42,674 nucleotides of DNA from an uncultured Ruminococcus sp. (GTDB lineage: Bacteria; Bacillota; Clostridia; Oscillospirales; Ruminococcaceae), in contig UPZA01000018.1 in the NCBI GenBank assembly GCA_900538575.1, positions 1 through 42,674 on the forward strand, in the 5' to 3' direction. How positions within the stretch are numbered: position 1 is the stretch's first letter; each line of letters opens with the position of its first letter. Shown piece after piece: positions 1-6,689 of this stretch. A model generated the notes under the pieces. It did no database searches, had not been told where the DNA came from, and saw only the letters and a program-made list of their open reading frames with translations. Position numbers and translations under genes: made by a program.

Positions 1-46
1 GGTTGTTAATTACAATTTCATTCATTTCAATTTTTCCTTTCTGCCG

Positions 47-250
47 CTATGCGGACTTTGATTCTTTTTGAACTAACAAATAGTCAACGGGCACTCCAAA
101 AATATCCGCCATTTTTAAAAGCTTATTCTGGGGGATTTTGCCTTTTATCCTCCAGTTGTAATATGATTTTCTGCTTACCCCCAGAAGACTTGCAAGCTGA
201 GTTATTGTCAAGCCATTTCTTGCTCTTTCAGCCTCAATGTTAGGATACAT
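47..250 (-). CDS. Small XRE-family HTH regulator (Cro-like)
   Basis: This 67-residue protein is little more than one helix-turn-helix domain of the XRE/Cro-CI type, with the recognition region LTITQLASLLGVSRKSYYNW at residues 14-33 and the usual tail VPVDYLLV. It most likely binds DNA as a dimer. The start is well set: AAGGAGG lies 7 bases before the ATG at 250. It is divergent from a second XRE gene at 439, and both promoters lie in the operator-rich gap between them. This layout is typical of the lysogeny-type switch of prophages and integrative elements. It probably plays the Cro-like or antagonist role, but which of the two is the repressor cannot be decided from sequence. Confidence 0.85.
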   Translation of the reverse strand: MYPNIEAERARNGLTITQLASLLGVSRKSYYNWRIKGKIPQNKLLKMADIFGVPVDYLLVQKESKSA

Positions 251-268
251 AAAATCACCTCCTTGGTC

Positions 269-408
269 TACTCGTTTCGGGTATATTTATAGTTTATACT
301 CATTTCGGGCAGTTGTCAATATGCATAATACCCAAAACGAATACTATTAATTTGTATTATTTACCCAATTAGAAAACATCCTATTGACACACTTACTCAA
401 TTTGTGTA
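269..408. promoter_or_regulatory. Operator array shared by two divergent XRE genes
   Basis: Related 15-bp sites occur at 269-283 (TACTCGTTTCGGGTA), 297-311 (TACTCATTTCGGGCA), 329-343 (inverted, TACCCAAAACGAATA) and, more weakly, 362-376 (inverted) and 394-408 (TACTCAATTTGTGTA). The consensus is an imperfect dyad, TACYCG-TTT-CGRGTA. The 297 site sits inside the leftward promoter spacer. The 394 site overlaps the spacer and -10 of the rightward promoter. This fits mutual repression or autoregulation. Confidence 0.65.
291..319 (-). promoter_or_regulatory. Leftward sigma-A promoter of the small XRE gene
   Basis: On the minus strand a perfect -35 TTGACA (314-319) is followed after 17 bases by TAAACT (291-296). 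An alternative -10, TATAAA, lies at 293-298 with a 15-base spacer. An operator copy fills the spacer. Confidence 0.55.
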
Positions 409-412
409 TAAT
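384..412 (+). promoter_or_regulatory. Rightward sigma-A promoter of the 439 XRE gene
   Basis: Perfect TTGACA (384-389) and TATAAT (407-412) are separated by exactly 17 bases, a consensus promoter. An operator-like copy at 394-408 overlaps the spacer, so repression by one of the two XRE proteins is likely. Confidence 0.85.
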
Positions 413-438
413 CAAATTAAGAAGGGTGGTACGAATAT

Positions 439-768
439 ATGAATAGGATTAAAATGCTTAGGGAAGAAAAGCAAATGAATATGAGGGAAGTTGCTGACGC
501 TTTAAAAATCCCTTATACAACTTATGTTAACTATGAAAAGGAATTGAGGGAGCCTAATTCTGAAATGCTTATATCACTAGCAAACTATTTTGAGGTCTCT
601 ATTGATTATCTTATCGGTAGAAGTGATTCAAGAAAAAACAATTTACTTAACAATGAATTAGAATCCAATTTTAATATAAAAGAAAAAAAACTCGTTGATT
701 CTTACCGAAGCCACCCGGAAATGCAATCGGCAGTAGATAAACTGCTGGGGATCGATACTGAAGATTAA
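439..768 (+). CDS. XRE-family repressor, element-encoded
   Basis: This 109-residue protein has an N-terminal XRE helix-turn-helix of about 60 residues, with MNMREVADALKIPYTTYVNY as the DNA-binding core at residues 13-32 and VSIDYLIGRSD closing the domain. A short, charged C-terminal tail of about 45 residues follows. It lacks the Ser-Lys LexA-type protease domain, so SOS-style self-cleavage is not expected. A purine-rich site (GAAGGGTGG) precedes the ATG by about 9 bases. It faces away from the small XRE gene across a shared operator array and is the better candidate for the element's main repressor (inference). Confidence 0.85.
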   Translation: MNRIKMLREEKQMNMREVADALKIPYTTYVNYEKELREPNSEMLISLANYFEVSIDYLIGRSDSRKNNLLNNELESNFNIKEKKLVDSYRSHPEMQSAVDKLLGIDTED

Positions 769-849
769 TCGTTGCACTCCTTTCGATTTATTGTCGAATC
801 ATGATTACATTTTTTATTATACTCATGAATTTCAGGATTGCAATAGTAA

Positions 850-911
850 TGTCACAGATCGCAAAATCTGACATATTAGTGTCATAATGATTACAAAAAG
901 ATTACAAAAAG
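850..911. repeat. Bulged hairpin and tandem 11-bp repeat before the recombinase
   Basis: In the 227-bp gap between the repressor and the recombinase there is an imperfect inverted repeat at 850-873 (CAGAT/ATCTG arms around CGCAAA, flanked by TGTCA and TGACA). A further TGTCA lies at 880-884. The tandem repeat ATTACAAAAAG occurs twice, at 890-900 and 901-911. These could be regulator-binding sites for the recombinase promoter. No consensus sigma-A promoter was seen directly upstream of the recombinase. Confidence 0.4.
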
Positions 912-995
912 CAACGTTTTATTAGCAAAAAAGGCTGTTGAAAAAAATGTTTAAACTAAAATACCTGTGCATAAAAATTATAATGGGAGGAAAAA

Positions 996-2420
996 ATGAA
1001 AACAGCGGCGGCATATATTCGAGTGTCCACAGAAGATCAGGTTGAATACTCCCCGGATAGTCAGCTTAAGGCCATAAGAGACTACGCCCGTAAAAATGAT
1101 ATGATTTTGCCGGAGGAATTTATTTTTGTAGACGAAGGAATAAGCGGGAGAAAAGCCGCTAAACGTCCCGAGTTTATGAAAATGATTGGTACTGCAAAAA
1201 TAAAGCCAAAACAATTTGACGTTATCCTGCTTTGGAAATTCAGCCGTTTTGCACGTAACCGCGAAGACAGTATAGTTTATAAATCCATGCTTAGAAAGCA
1301 GTGCGGAATTGAGGTTATTTCCATCTCAGAACAGCTCGGTGAAGACAAAACATCTATCCTCATTGAAGCTCTTATAGAAGCAATGGACGAGTATTACAGC
1401 ATTAATCTGGCGGAAGAGGTACGCCGGGGAATGACTGAAAAAGCTCAAAGAGGCGAGGTTGTAAGTACTCCCCCTTTTGGCTATGACGTTAAGGACAATG
1501 TTTTTGTGCCGAATCCTGAAACTGCCCCCATTGTTAAAATGATTTTTAATAAATATCTGAGTGGGCGGGGTTGCCTTGAAATTGCTAAAGAGCTTAATAC
1601 AATGGGTATCAGAACAAAATACGGGAACAAGTGGGAAAACAGAGGGGTTGAATACGTACTTCGAAATGTGGTGTATACCGGAAAGCTTACATGGACTCCC
1701 GTCAAGAGTAAGACAAGAGACTACAAAAATGAAGCTACTATAATAACCCAAGGAAAGCACGAGCCGATTATCGAACAAGAAATTTTTGATAAGGTTCAGG
1801 AAATGATTCTCGAGAAGAAAAAGCTGTTTCCAAAGCATTCAAGGCAATCTTCCAATGAATTTATGCTTAAAGGCTTTTTAAAATGCAGTAATTGCGGCGG
1901 CGCTCTTGTCTATGCGTTAAACGACAGAGTTCAATGTAACAGGTACTCCAAAGGCACGTGTGAGGTATCGCACAGCGCAAGCTTGAGCAAACTTAACGCA
2001 TCGGTGATAAACGCTTTAAAGAGTGACCTCGAAACTCAAAATTTTAACATATATAATATAAAATCTGCCGAAGAACAAAAGGGATCAGATATCACCCCGA
2101 TGTTGATTGAAAAAGAGAAAAAGAAGCTGGAACGAATAAAAGAAGCCTATGCCGCGGGAATTGATACTCTTGAGGAGTACTGTTCCAACAAAGAAAAAAT
2201 ACTTAAGGCGATTGAAGAGCTTGATAAAAATAAAAAAAGCTCAGTAATTACTAAGGAAGATATGCACAAAAAATTAAGTGCGACAATACGTCAAAGCCTC
2301 GATATACTCGAAGATCCTAATTGCAGTGAGAGCCTTAAAAATATAACGCTCCGCAGCTTCGTCCGCCAGATTGTTTATGCAAAGAAAACACAATCGATTG
2401 AAATTTTATACCAGGTCTAA
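996..2420 (+). CDS. Large serine recombinase
   Basis: This 474-residue enzyme is a large serine recombinase. The N-terminal resolvase domain (about 1-145) shows the catalytic serine in AYIRVSTEDQ (Ser11, with Arg9) and the active-site arginines in FSRFARN (Arg84, Arg87). A recombinase domain (about 155-270) follows. Next comes a zinc-ribbon domain with Cys297, Cys300, Cys314 and Cys322, then a basic coiled coil at about 370-420. Such enzymes cut att sites and exchange strands through a phosphoserine link. The size fits SpoIVCA-type and integrative-element recombinases. The start is set by GGGAGG 6 bases before the ATG. The gene ends about 30 bp from the broken end of cotJC, in convergent orientation, so it is the likely integrase/excisionase of the element. 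No recombination directionality factor is visible in the window. Confidence 0.93.
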   Translation: MKTAAAYIRVSTEDQVEYSPDSQLKAIRDYARKNDMILPEEFIFVDEGISGRKAAKRPEFMKMIGTAKIKPKQFDVILLWKFSRFARNREDSIVYKSMLRKQCGIEVISISEQLGEDKTSILIEALIEAMDEYYSINLAEEVRRGMTEKAQRGEVVSTPPFGYDVKDNVFVPNPETAPIVKMIFNKYLSGRGCLEIAKELNTMGIRTKYGNKWENRGVEYVLRNVVYTGKLTWTPVKSKTRDYKNEATIITQGKHEPIIEQEIFDKVQEMILEKKKLFPKHSRQSSNEFMLKGFLKCSNCGGALVYALNDRVQCNRYSKGTCEVSHSASLSKLNASVINALKSDLETQNFNIYNIKSAEEQKGSDITPMLIEKEKKKLERIKEAYAAGIDTLEEYCSNKEKILKAIEELDKNKKSSVITKEDMHKKLSATIRQSLDILEDPNCSESLKNITLRSFVRQIVYAKKTQSIEILYQV

Positions 2421-2452
2421 TTCGCTTATTATCTCCTTTTACAATTTAGACC
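2414..2452. repeat. Inverted repeat at the element/cotJC junction
   Basis: GGTCTAATT at 2414-2422, overlapping the recombinase stop codon, is mirrored by AATTTAGACC at 2443-2452, which lies at the point where CotJC homology ends. The arms are nearly perfect and centred near 2433. They may be part of the attachment site or a weak bidirectional terminator. Confidence 0.4.
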
Positions 2453-2542
2453 GCCAAGCTGACTTATTATAAATTTTGCCAGCTTAGGATTGGAATTCTT
2501 AATATTAACAGGATACTGCAATTTTTTCTCATATTGCCACAT
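2429..2542 (-). pseudogene. cotJC: 5' fragment of cotJC, interrupted by the element
   Basis: Too short for routine gene finding, this 37-codon frame starts at an ATG that overlaps the cotJB stop (TGATG). It has AAAGGAG 10 bases upstream inside cotJB. The product begins MWQYEKKLQYPV and continues with NPKLAKFIISQLGG, closely matching the N-terminus of CotJC spore coat proteins of the manganese catalase-like family. Residues after Gly31 (LNCKRR, then stop) do not match, where the family continues with a GEL.A..RYL.QRY type segment. The frame therefore enters foreign DNA at about 2450, and the rest of cotJC should lie to the left of the element. The family assignment rests on memory of CotJC sequences and on the conserved cotJA-cotJB-cotJC order. 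Confidence 0.85.
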
Positions 2543-2793
2543 CAGTTAGCGCTCCTTTCCCATGGCCAAGGCTCGTGCGTCCATGTCCAGTTATCTCGGC
2601 TTTTCACCTGGTTTGCCGTTAGAGGTCCATATAGTCTGATATATTCCTCTTCTGCCTCGCGTCTTAAATCATTATACCTATGATAAAAATCAAGAGCGTT
2701 TCGGCAATTAGGGTGAGTATCCAAATAAAGCTTTATTTCATCAATAGCAAATCCATACATCTGAATTGCTCTGAACAGTTTATCTTTGTCCAT
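2542..2793 (-). CDS. cotJB: Spore coat protein CotJB
   Basis: This 83-residue protein matches the CotJB family. It has a helical N-terminal half (FAIDEIKLYLDTHPNC), a YNDLRREAEEEYIRLYGPLT segment, and a Trp/Pro-rich end in PWPWE. CotJB is a small inner-coat component made in the mother cell, working with CotJA and CotJC. The start is taken at 2793, not at the longer frame's 2814, because GAAGGAGG lies 5 bases before this ATG. It overlaps the end of cotJA by 14 bases, and its stop overlaps the cotJC start, so the three genes form a coupled operon. Confidence 0.92.
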   Translation of the reverse strand: MDKDKLFRAIQMYGFAIDEIKLYLDTHPNCRNALDFYHRYNDLRREAEEEYIRLYGPLTANQVKSRDNWTWTHEPWPWERSAN

Positions 2794-3028
2794 TACAGCC
2801 TCCTTCGGGTTCAAAAGGAAGATTCAATTCAGGAAAAATTGTTCCCGCAGAAAATGCCGTTGCTTCATCATATGGCTCAGACCATTGCTGAAACGGAACA
2901 TAAGCCATTCCTACCGGAGTATCTTCCGGAAAGCGGCTTCTCGTCATGTTATTCTGCGTCGTCATATGGCTTACAGATTGTCTCATTTCCGGCCTGAAGC
3001 TCATATTTTCAAACATACTGAAATCCAA
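2780..3028 (-). CDS. cotJA: Spore coat-associated protein CotJA
   Basis: The C-terminal half carries the CotJA signature: AYVPFQQWSEPYDEATAF then GTIFPELNLPF. The protein is 82 residues if translation starts at the TTG at 3028, which has AAGGGGG 7 bases upstream. The longer frame from an ATG at 3070 would begin upstream of the predicted transcription start and would translate the ribosome binding site as Gln-Gly-Gly, so it is disfavoured. CotJA is a spore-coat protein that in Bacillus needs CotJC for assembly. It is the first gene of the cotJ operon, whose last gene is broken here. Confidence 0.88.
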   Translation of the reverse strand: MDFSMFENMSFRPEMRQSVSHMTTQNNMTRSRFPEDTPVGMAYVPFQQWSEPYDEATAFSAGTIFPELNLPFEPEGGCNGQR

Positions 3029-3061
3029 TATAATACCCCCTTGTCTTATTCGTACAAATTT

Positions 3062-3089
3062 ATTGTACATTTATATTTTATGACATAAC
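3062..3089 (-). promoter_or_regulatory. Candidate sigma-E promoter for cotJABC
   Basis: On the minus strand GTTATGT (3083-3089) and TGTACAAT (3062-3069) are 13 bases apart and resemble the sigma-E -35 and -10 elements (the -10 consensus is CATACAAT). The cotJ operon of Bacillus is sigma-E controlled. The predicted transcript would start near 3055, 27 bases before the TTG start of cotJA. Confidence 0.45.
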
Positions 3090-3104
3090 TCATGTTTTTG
3101 TTAC

Positions 3105-3133
3105 TTGACGTATTAAAAAAATTGTGATAATAT
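3105..3133 (+). promoter_or_regulatory. Sigma-A promoter of the aldo/keto reductase
   Basis: TTGACG (3105-3110) and TAATAT (3128-3133) are separated by 17 bases, 58 bases before the start codon. The promoter is divergent from and partly abuts the cotJ promoter. Confidence 0.6.
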
Positions 3134-3190
3134 GAAAATAGCCGAAAATAATAATCTTTTCGGCATAATTTATATTTAAGGAGAATTTTT

Positions 3191-4174
3191 ATGTTTGTTG
3201 CAGATGATAAGAGATATGATAAAATGCCATATAATAAAGTAGGAAAGTGGGGCTTGAAACTGCCTTCTGTTTCATTAGGTCTTTGGCAGAACTTCAGCTA
3301 CAGCGATAATTTTGAAAATATGGAAAATATGTGCCGCACGGCATTTAATCTTGGAATCAATCATTTTGATCTCGCAAATAATTACGGTAATCCGTATAAC
3401 GGATCAGCGGAAGAGAACTTCGGCAAGATATTAAAAAGAGACTTAAAAGTATATCGTGATGAACTCTGTATTTCAACTAAAGCCGGATACGATATGTGGC
3501 CCGGTCCCTACGGCGCTAAACACGGTTCAAGAAAATATCTTATTTCCTCATTAGATCAGTCGCTTAAAAGAATGGAACTTGATTATGTCGATATATTCTA
3601 TCACCATGTCTTTGATCCCGAAACGCCTCTTGAGGAAACTGCTCTGGCGTTGGATCATGCTGTAAGGCAGGGAAAAGCAATGTATGTAGGCATATCAAAT
3701 TATAACTCTGTTCAGACTGCTGAAATACAGAAAATATTCAACGAGCTTAAAACCCCATTCATTATAAATCAACCTTCATATTCTATGTTTAACAGATGGA
3801 TAGAAACTGACGGTCTTAAAAATTACGCTGATGAAAACGGTCTTGGTCTTGCAGTATTCTCACCTCTGGCACAGGGCTTGCTTACCGATAAATATATCGG
3901 TTCCTCTTTAGCGGCATCAAAACGTTCTTGGATGAATAATACTCCGGACAAAAAAACTATTGATAAGCTGCATAAGCTCAATGAAATAGCTTCGTCAAGA
4001 GGACAAAAGCTTTCCCAGATGGCTCTTTCATGGGTTCTTCGTGACGGAAAGATTACAACAGTTCTTATAGGAGCAAGCCGGCCTGAACAGATTGCAGAAA
4101 ATGCTGAATCCGCTTTCAAAACTTCGTTCACCTCAGACGAGCTAATTAAAATCGAAGAAATAATCAATTCATAA
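3191..4174 (+). CDS. Aldo/keto reductase, YghZ/Kvbeta-like
   Basis: This 327-residue TIM-barrel oxidoreductase is of the aldo/keto reductase superfamily, most like YghZ-type L-glyceraldehyde-3-phosphate reductases. The expected active-site elements are visible: Asp and Tyr in FDLANNYGNP, Lys in STKAGYDMW, and His in FYHHVFDPETP. The NADPH-binding tail appears as IGASRPEQIAENAES near residue 295. Length is normal. AAGGAG lies about 7 bases before the ATG. The gene stands alone between its own promoter and a strong terminator. Reduction of small aldehydes with NADPH is the family role; the true substrate is unknown. Confidence 0.9.
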   Translation: MFVADDKRYDKMPYNKVGKWGLKLPSVSLGLWQNFSYSDNFENMENMCRTAFNLGINHFDLANNYGNPYNGSAEENFGKILKRDLKVYRDELCISTKAGYDMWPGPYGAKHGSRKYLISSLDQSLKRMELDYVDIFYHHVFDPETPLEETALALDHAVRQGKAMYVGISNYNSVQTAEIQKIFNELKTPFIINQPSYSMFNRWIETDGLKNYADENGLGLAVFSPLAQGLLTDKYIGSSLAASKRSWMNNTPDKKTIDKLHKLNEIASSRGQKLSQMALSWVLRDGKITTVLIGASRPEQIAENAESAFKTSFTSDELIKIEEIINS

Positions 4175-4211
4175 AAAAATTATCCGTATCATAAGATACG
4201 GATAATTTTTT
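4174..4211. terminator. Bidirectional terminator, AKR / dockerin gene
   Basis: A perfect stem (ATTATCCGTATC / GATACGGATAAT) with an ATAA loop is flanked by A and T runs on both sides. It serves the reductase and the convergent dockerin gene ending at 4239. Confidence 0.9.
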
Positions 4212-4238
4212 TGAAAGGAGATTAAGACGATAGCTTAT

Positions 4239-6119
4239 TTAAGCTAATAATCTTGCAAGATACATATAATCAAATACATTAACTTTTCCGTCGCCATTTA
4301 AATCTGCCGATTGATTATCTATTTCAAATCCTGATGTTTTAATACCTACCATATATTTTCTCAGCGCTTCGGCGTCTTCAAGCGTTACTTTTCCGTCCTT
4401 ATTATAGTCGCCGCTGTCAATTCTATAATTAACTCTAACGGATTCAAGAACTAAATTTTCGTTATCGCCCCACCAATAGCTGATATTAAAACAGCCGTCC
4501 TCAGTTATCATTTTCTGAATTTCTTCAGATATTTCAACGCCTATAATTAATTGGCTGCAATCGCAGTTATCTTGAAAATCAATTTGTTCCCATCCATTGT
4601 CATTCCTCGATATACCAACACTAATTGTATAGTTATTTATTTTACGTCCGTCCGACGTAAAATTCAATTGAATACTTTCAACTATCTGATTAACAGAAAG
4701 CAGATCGCCGGCGTTTATAGTAATCGTACTGTTATTTTCTATTTCTGTATTAAAAGAAACAATTTTAGAATATTGAGAGTTCTTAAGAGTTGTGACCGTA
4801 GTAGTTTGTTCAGCGGTCGTAACCGTCGTCACAGGTTCAGAAGTCATTAAAGATGTAGTAACTGTAATCAAATTCTCTGGTACTGTTGTCGTTTCAATAC
4901 AAGACGTCGTTGTCTCTGCGGTTGATACTATATTTTCATCCGAAGCCGCTTCAGACATTGTCGTTACCGGAGGAGCTGTTGTAACCGCTGACTCTGTTTT
5001 ATATGTGACTGTTAATGAATCAATATAAAGAGGAGCGGTATTGCCCCACCAATATCCAACCTGTATGCTGCCGCCGTTAATTTTACCGCATATATCAGGA
5101 TCCGCAAAATTTATAGTATAATTCTGCGACTGAATATTTTCATTATAATCTATCTGATACCACGATCCGTCTACCACAGTACCGATACCCGCAATGAAAT
5201 TATTTATATTGCCGTTTTTAGACGATAAATTGATTTCAAGCTTTTCAATCGTTCCCTCTTCTGCAATTTCATCCATCTGGATATAATACATTTTTTTATC
5301 ACTGTCATTAAAATCAAGCTCCGCATTCAGCTCATATTTTTTAATTAATGTACTGCCTGTACTATTTACATCAGTAACAGTTGCAGTTTCTGAAGAAACC
5401 GGCAAACTTTCAGTTACTGAAACATCCGTAGCTGTCGACGTAATTATCGGCGCAGAAGCCGTAGCTTCAGTTTCAGCAGAGGTTATAACTGTTGTCGTCT
5501 GAGTTGTCACTGTTGTTACAGGCGCTGTGGTTACTATATTTGAGGACTTCGACCATACTGCGGATATTACAATTTTTGCTCCGGAAAGTATCGCAGGTAT
5601 TTCAAATTCATCTCCGGCGTTATAAGTTACTCCGTCATATTGCCAGCCTTTAAACTGATAACCGCTGTAAGTAAAAGGATTTTCAGGAAGAATCATAGTC
5701 GTTCCGTATTCGGCGTCAATATAAATATTAGCGCTTCCCTCATCGGTTTTTCCGCCTTTACCTGTAAAAGTAATTTTATATGTTTCCGGAACCCAGTTTG
5801 CCACAAAGGTAATGTCGTGATCAGGCATAGTATATTGCGAGCCGGTTCCTACCGTCTCCCCTGTTGACGGTACATACCATGATTTAAGATGATAACCGTT
5901 TCTTGAAAACCTTGACGACGCAGCCGCGTCAAAGGTTGTATTTATTATTTTCTGAAAGCTTACCTCAGATGCTCCTACAAGATTGTCTACATCTCCCGCT
6001 AAATATGTCAGCGTTCGGTAAGTATAAGTTTCTGCTGAAGCATTAGAAAAAATCATTAATATCATTACTAAAGCAGATAAAACTGCAACTATCCTTTTAG
6101 AATTTACCACTGTTTTCAT
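4239..6119 (-). CDS. Secreted modular protein with type I dockerin
   Basis: This 626-residue exported protein has a signal peptide at 1-29 (hydrophobic IVAVLSALVMILMIF, cleavage near NASA-ET). Two InlB-type Listeria-Bacteroides repeats occupy about 33-190 (GYHLKSWYVPSTG, then YQFKGWQYDG). Thr/Val/Ser-rich linkers separate two related beta-sandwich-like modules of about 110 residues, each with a YWWG motif (QVGYWWGNTAPL and NISYWWGDNENL). A C-terminal dockerin holds two calcium loops, DYNKDGKVTLED and DLNGDGKVNVFD. No glycosidase domain is present. A dockerin implies docking to a cohesin of a cellulosome- or amylosome-like complex. The YWWG modules may be carbohydrate-binding (inference). Expression is controlled by a c-di-GMP-I riboswitch. 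Confidence 0.88.
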   Translation of the reverse strand: MKTVVNSKRIVAVLSALVMILMIFSNASAETYTYRTLTYLAGDVDNLVGASEVSFQKIINTTFDAAASSRFSRNGYHLKSWYVPSTGETVGTGSQYTMPDHDITFVANWVPETYKITFTGKGGKTDEGSANIYIDAEYGTTMILPENPFTYSGYQFKGWQYDGVTYNAGDEFEIPAILSGAKIVISAVWSKSSNIVTTAPVTTVTTQTTTVITSAETEATASAPIITSTATDVSVTESLPVSSETATVTDVNSTGSTLIKKYELNAELDFNDSDKKMYYIQMDEIAEEGTIEKLEINLSSKNGNINNFIAGIGTVVDGSWYQIDYNENIQSQNYTINFADPDICGKINGGSIQVGYWWGNTAPLYIDSLTVTYKTESAVTTAPPVTTMSEAASDENIVSTAETTTSCIETTTVPENLITVTTSLMTSEPVTTVTTAEQTTTVTTLKNSQYSKIVSFNTEIENNSTITINAGDLLSVNQIVESIQLNFTSDGRKINNYTISVGISRNDNGWEQIDFQDNCDCSQLIIGVEISEEIQKMITEDGCFNISYWWGDNENLVLESVRVNYRIDSGDYNKDGKVTLEDAEALRKYMVGIKTSGFEIDNQSADLNGDGKVNVFDYMYLARLLA

Positions 6120-6180
6120 AAATAAAATAACACTCCTTCATATTACGGCCGGATACACTCGTTATTTTAATAAAATAAAA

Positions 6181-6212
6181 AGCTGCGTCTTTTCATACAA
6201 AAAGACGCAGCT
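6181..6212 (-). terminator. Riboswitch expression-platform terminator
   Basis: A 13-bp perfect stem (AGCTGCGTCTTTT and its complement) is followed on the minus strand by TTTTATTTTATT. It sits between the c-di-GMP-I aptamer and the dockerin gene. Its 5' arm, AGCTGCGTC, is complementary to GACGC and AGCT in the aptamer (6295-6305), suggesting mutually exclusive folds. Confidence 0.9.
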
Positions 6213-6249
6213 ATAAACTCAATTAAAATAACAAATGTAAACTACAAGT

Positions 6250-6329
6250 GTTAGCAACCGGCTGTCATACCGTTTTTAGACGGCTTAGACCCTTAGCTTT
6301 GCGTCCTTACTTTTCAATAAGTTTGCCAA
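6250..6329 (-). ncRNA. Cyclic di-GMP-I (GEMM-I) riboswitch aptamer
   Basis: Read on the minus strand, the hallmarks of GEMM-I appear in order: GGCAAAC, a P2 arm with a GAAA-type loop (TTGAAAAG), GGACGCAAAGC, AAGGGTCTAAG, a variable P3 hairpin, and ATGACAGCCGGTTGCT. The aptamer lies 34 to 41 bases downstream of a good promoter -10 and upstream of a terminator, all before the dockerin gene. It ties a secreted, probably polysaccharide-related protein to the second messenger c-di-GMP. The identification is from the conserved core, not a covariance search. Confidence 0.93.
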
Positions 6330-6369
6330 ATATTAAATTTTAAATCGGAAAGATCTTCCTTATGTTTAT

Positions 6370-6398
6370 ATGATAACACTAAAACGTTTAATAGTCAA
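6370..6398 (-). promoter_or_regulatory. Sigma-A promoter of the riboswitch transcript
   Basis: On the minus strand TTGACT (6393-6398) and TATCAT (6370-6375) are separated by 17 bases. Transcription would begin near 6363, just ahead of the aptamer. Confidence 0.75.
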
Positions 6399-6689
6399 CT
6401 GTTTTTTTCATTTTCTACCTTTCATACAAATAATTATCAACAAAACTGTTAAGGATAGAGCAATTTATAATTGTTTATACTATTTAATTATGTATATCCC
6501 ATTAACATAATTATTAAACGTTTTCAGAACATAAAAATTAATTTCTTCAGGCAACTGAATCTGACAAAAAAGCTCACATAAAATATATTAAACTGTTATT
6601 AGAAAAATAAATACACTGTATATAAAAATAATATTTTACCAACAGGAAAAATATAACCGAATCTAAAAATTTCTTTAGGGAGGATAAAA
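6399..6689. other. AT-rich gap between riboswitch promoter and spoIIA
   Basis: This roughly 290-base stretch is strongly AT-rich and holds no gene that I can support. It ends in the ribosome binding site GGGAGG before spoIIAA. A sigma-H promoter is expected here by analogy with other spore formers, but no pair of elements with correct spacing could be identified. Confidence 0.5.

Larger units (their letters stand above)
1..2450. mobile_element. Right end of an integrated element inside cotJC
   Basis: The stretch from the left edge to about 2450 carries a divergent pair of XRE repressors with a shared operator array and a large serine recombinase. It ends inside the reading frame of cotJC. 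The right boundary is placed at about 2450 because CotJC-like sequence on the minus strand stops there. The left boundary lies outside the window. Because cotJC runs leftward, its missing 3' part should lie beyond coordinate 1. The element could be a skin-like intervening element, a prophage or an integrative conjugative element. Too little of it is visible to choose. Confidence 0.75.

Noticed and set aside
2786..3088. Plus-strand open frames opposite cotJA and cotJB
   Set aside because: They are antisense to two well-supported coat genes and lack ribosome binding sites.
4792..5028. Val-rich open frame on the plus strand
   Set aside because: It is the antisense shadow of the Thr-rich linker of the dockerin protein. 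A similar shadow occurs opposite the acidic linker at 27824-28051.
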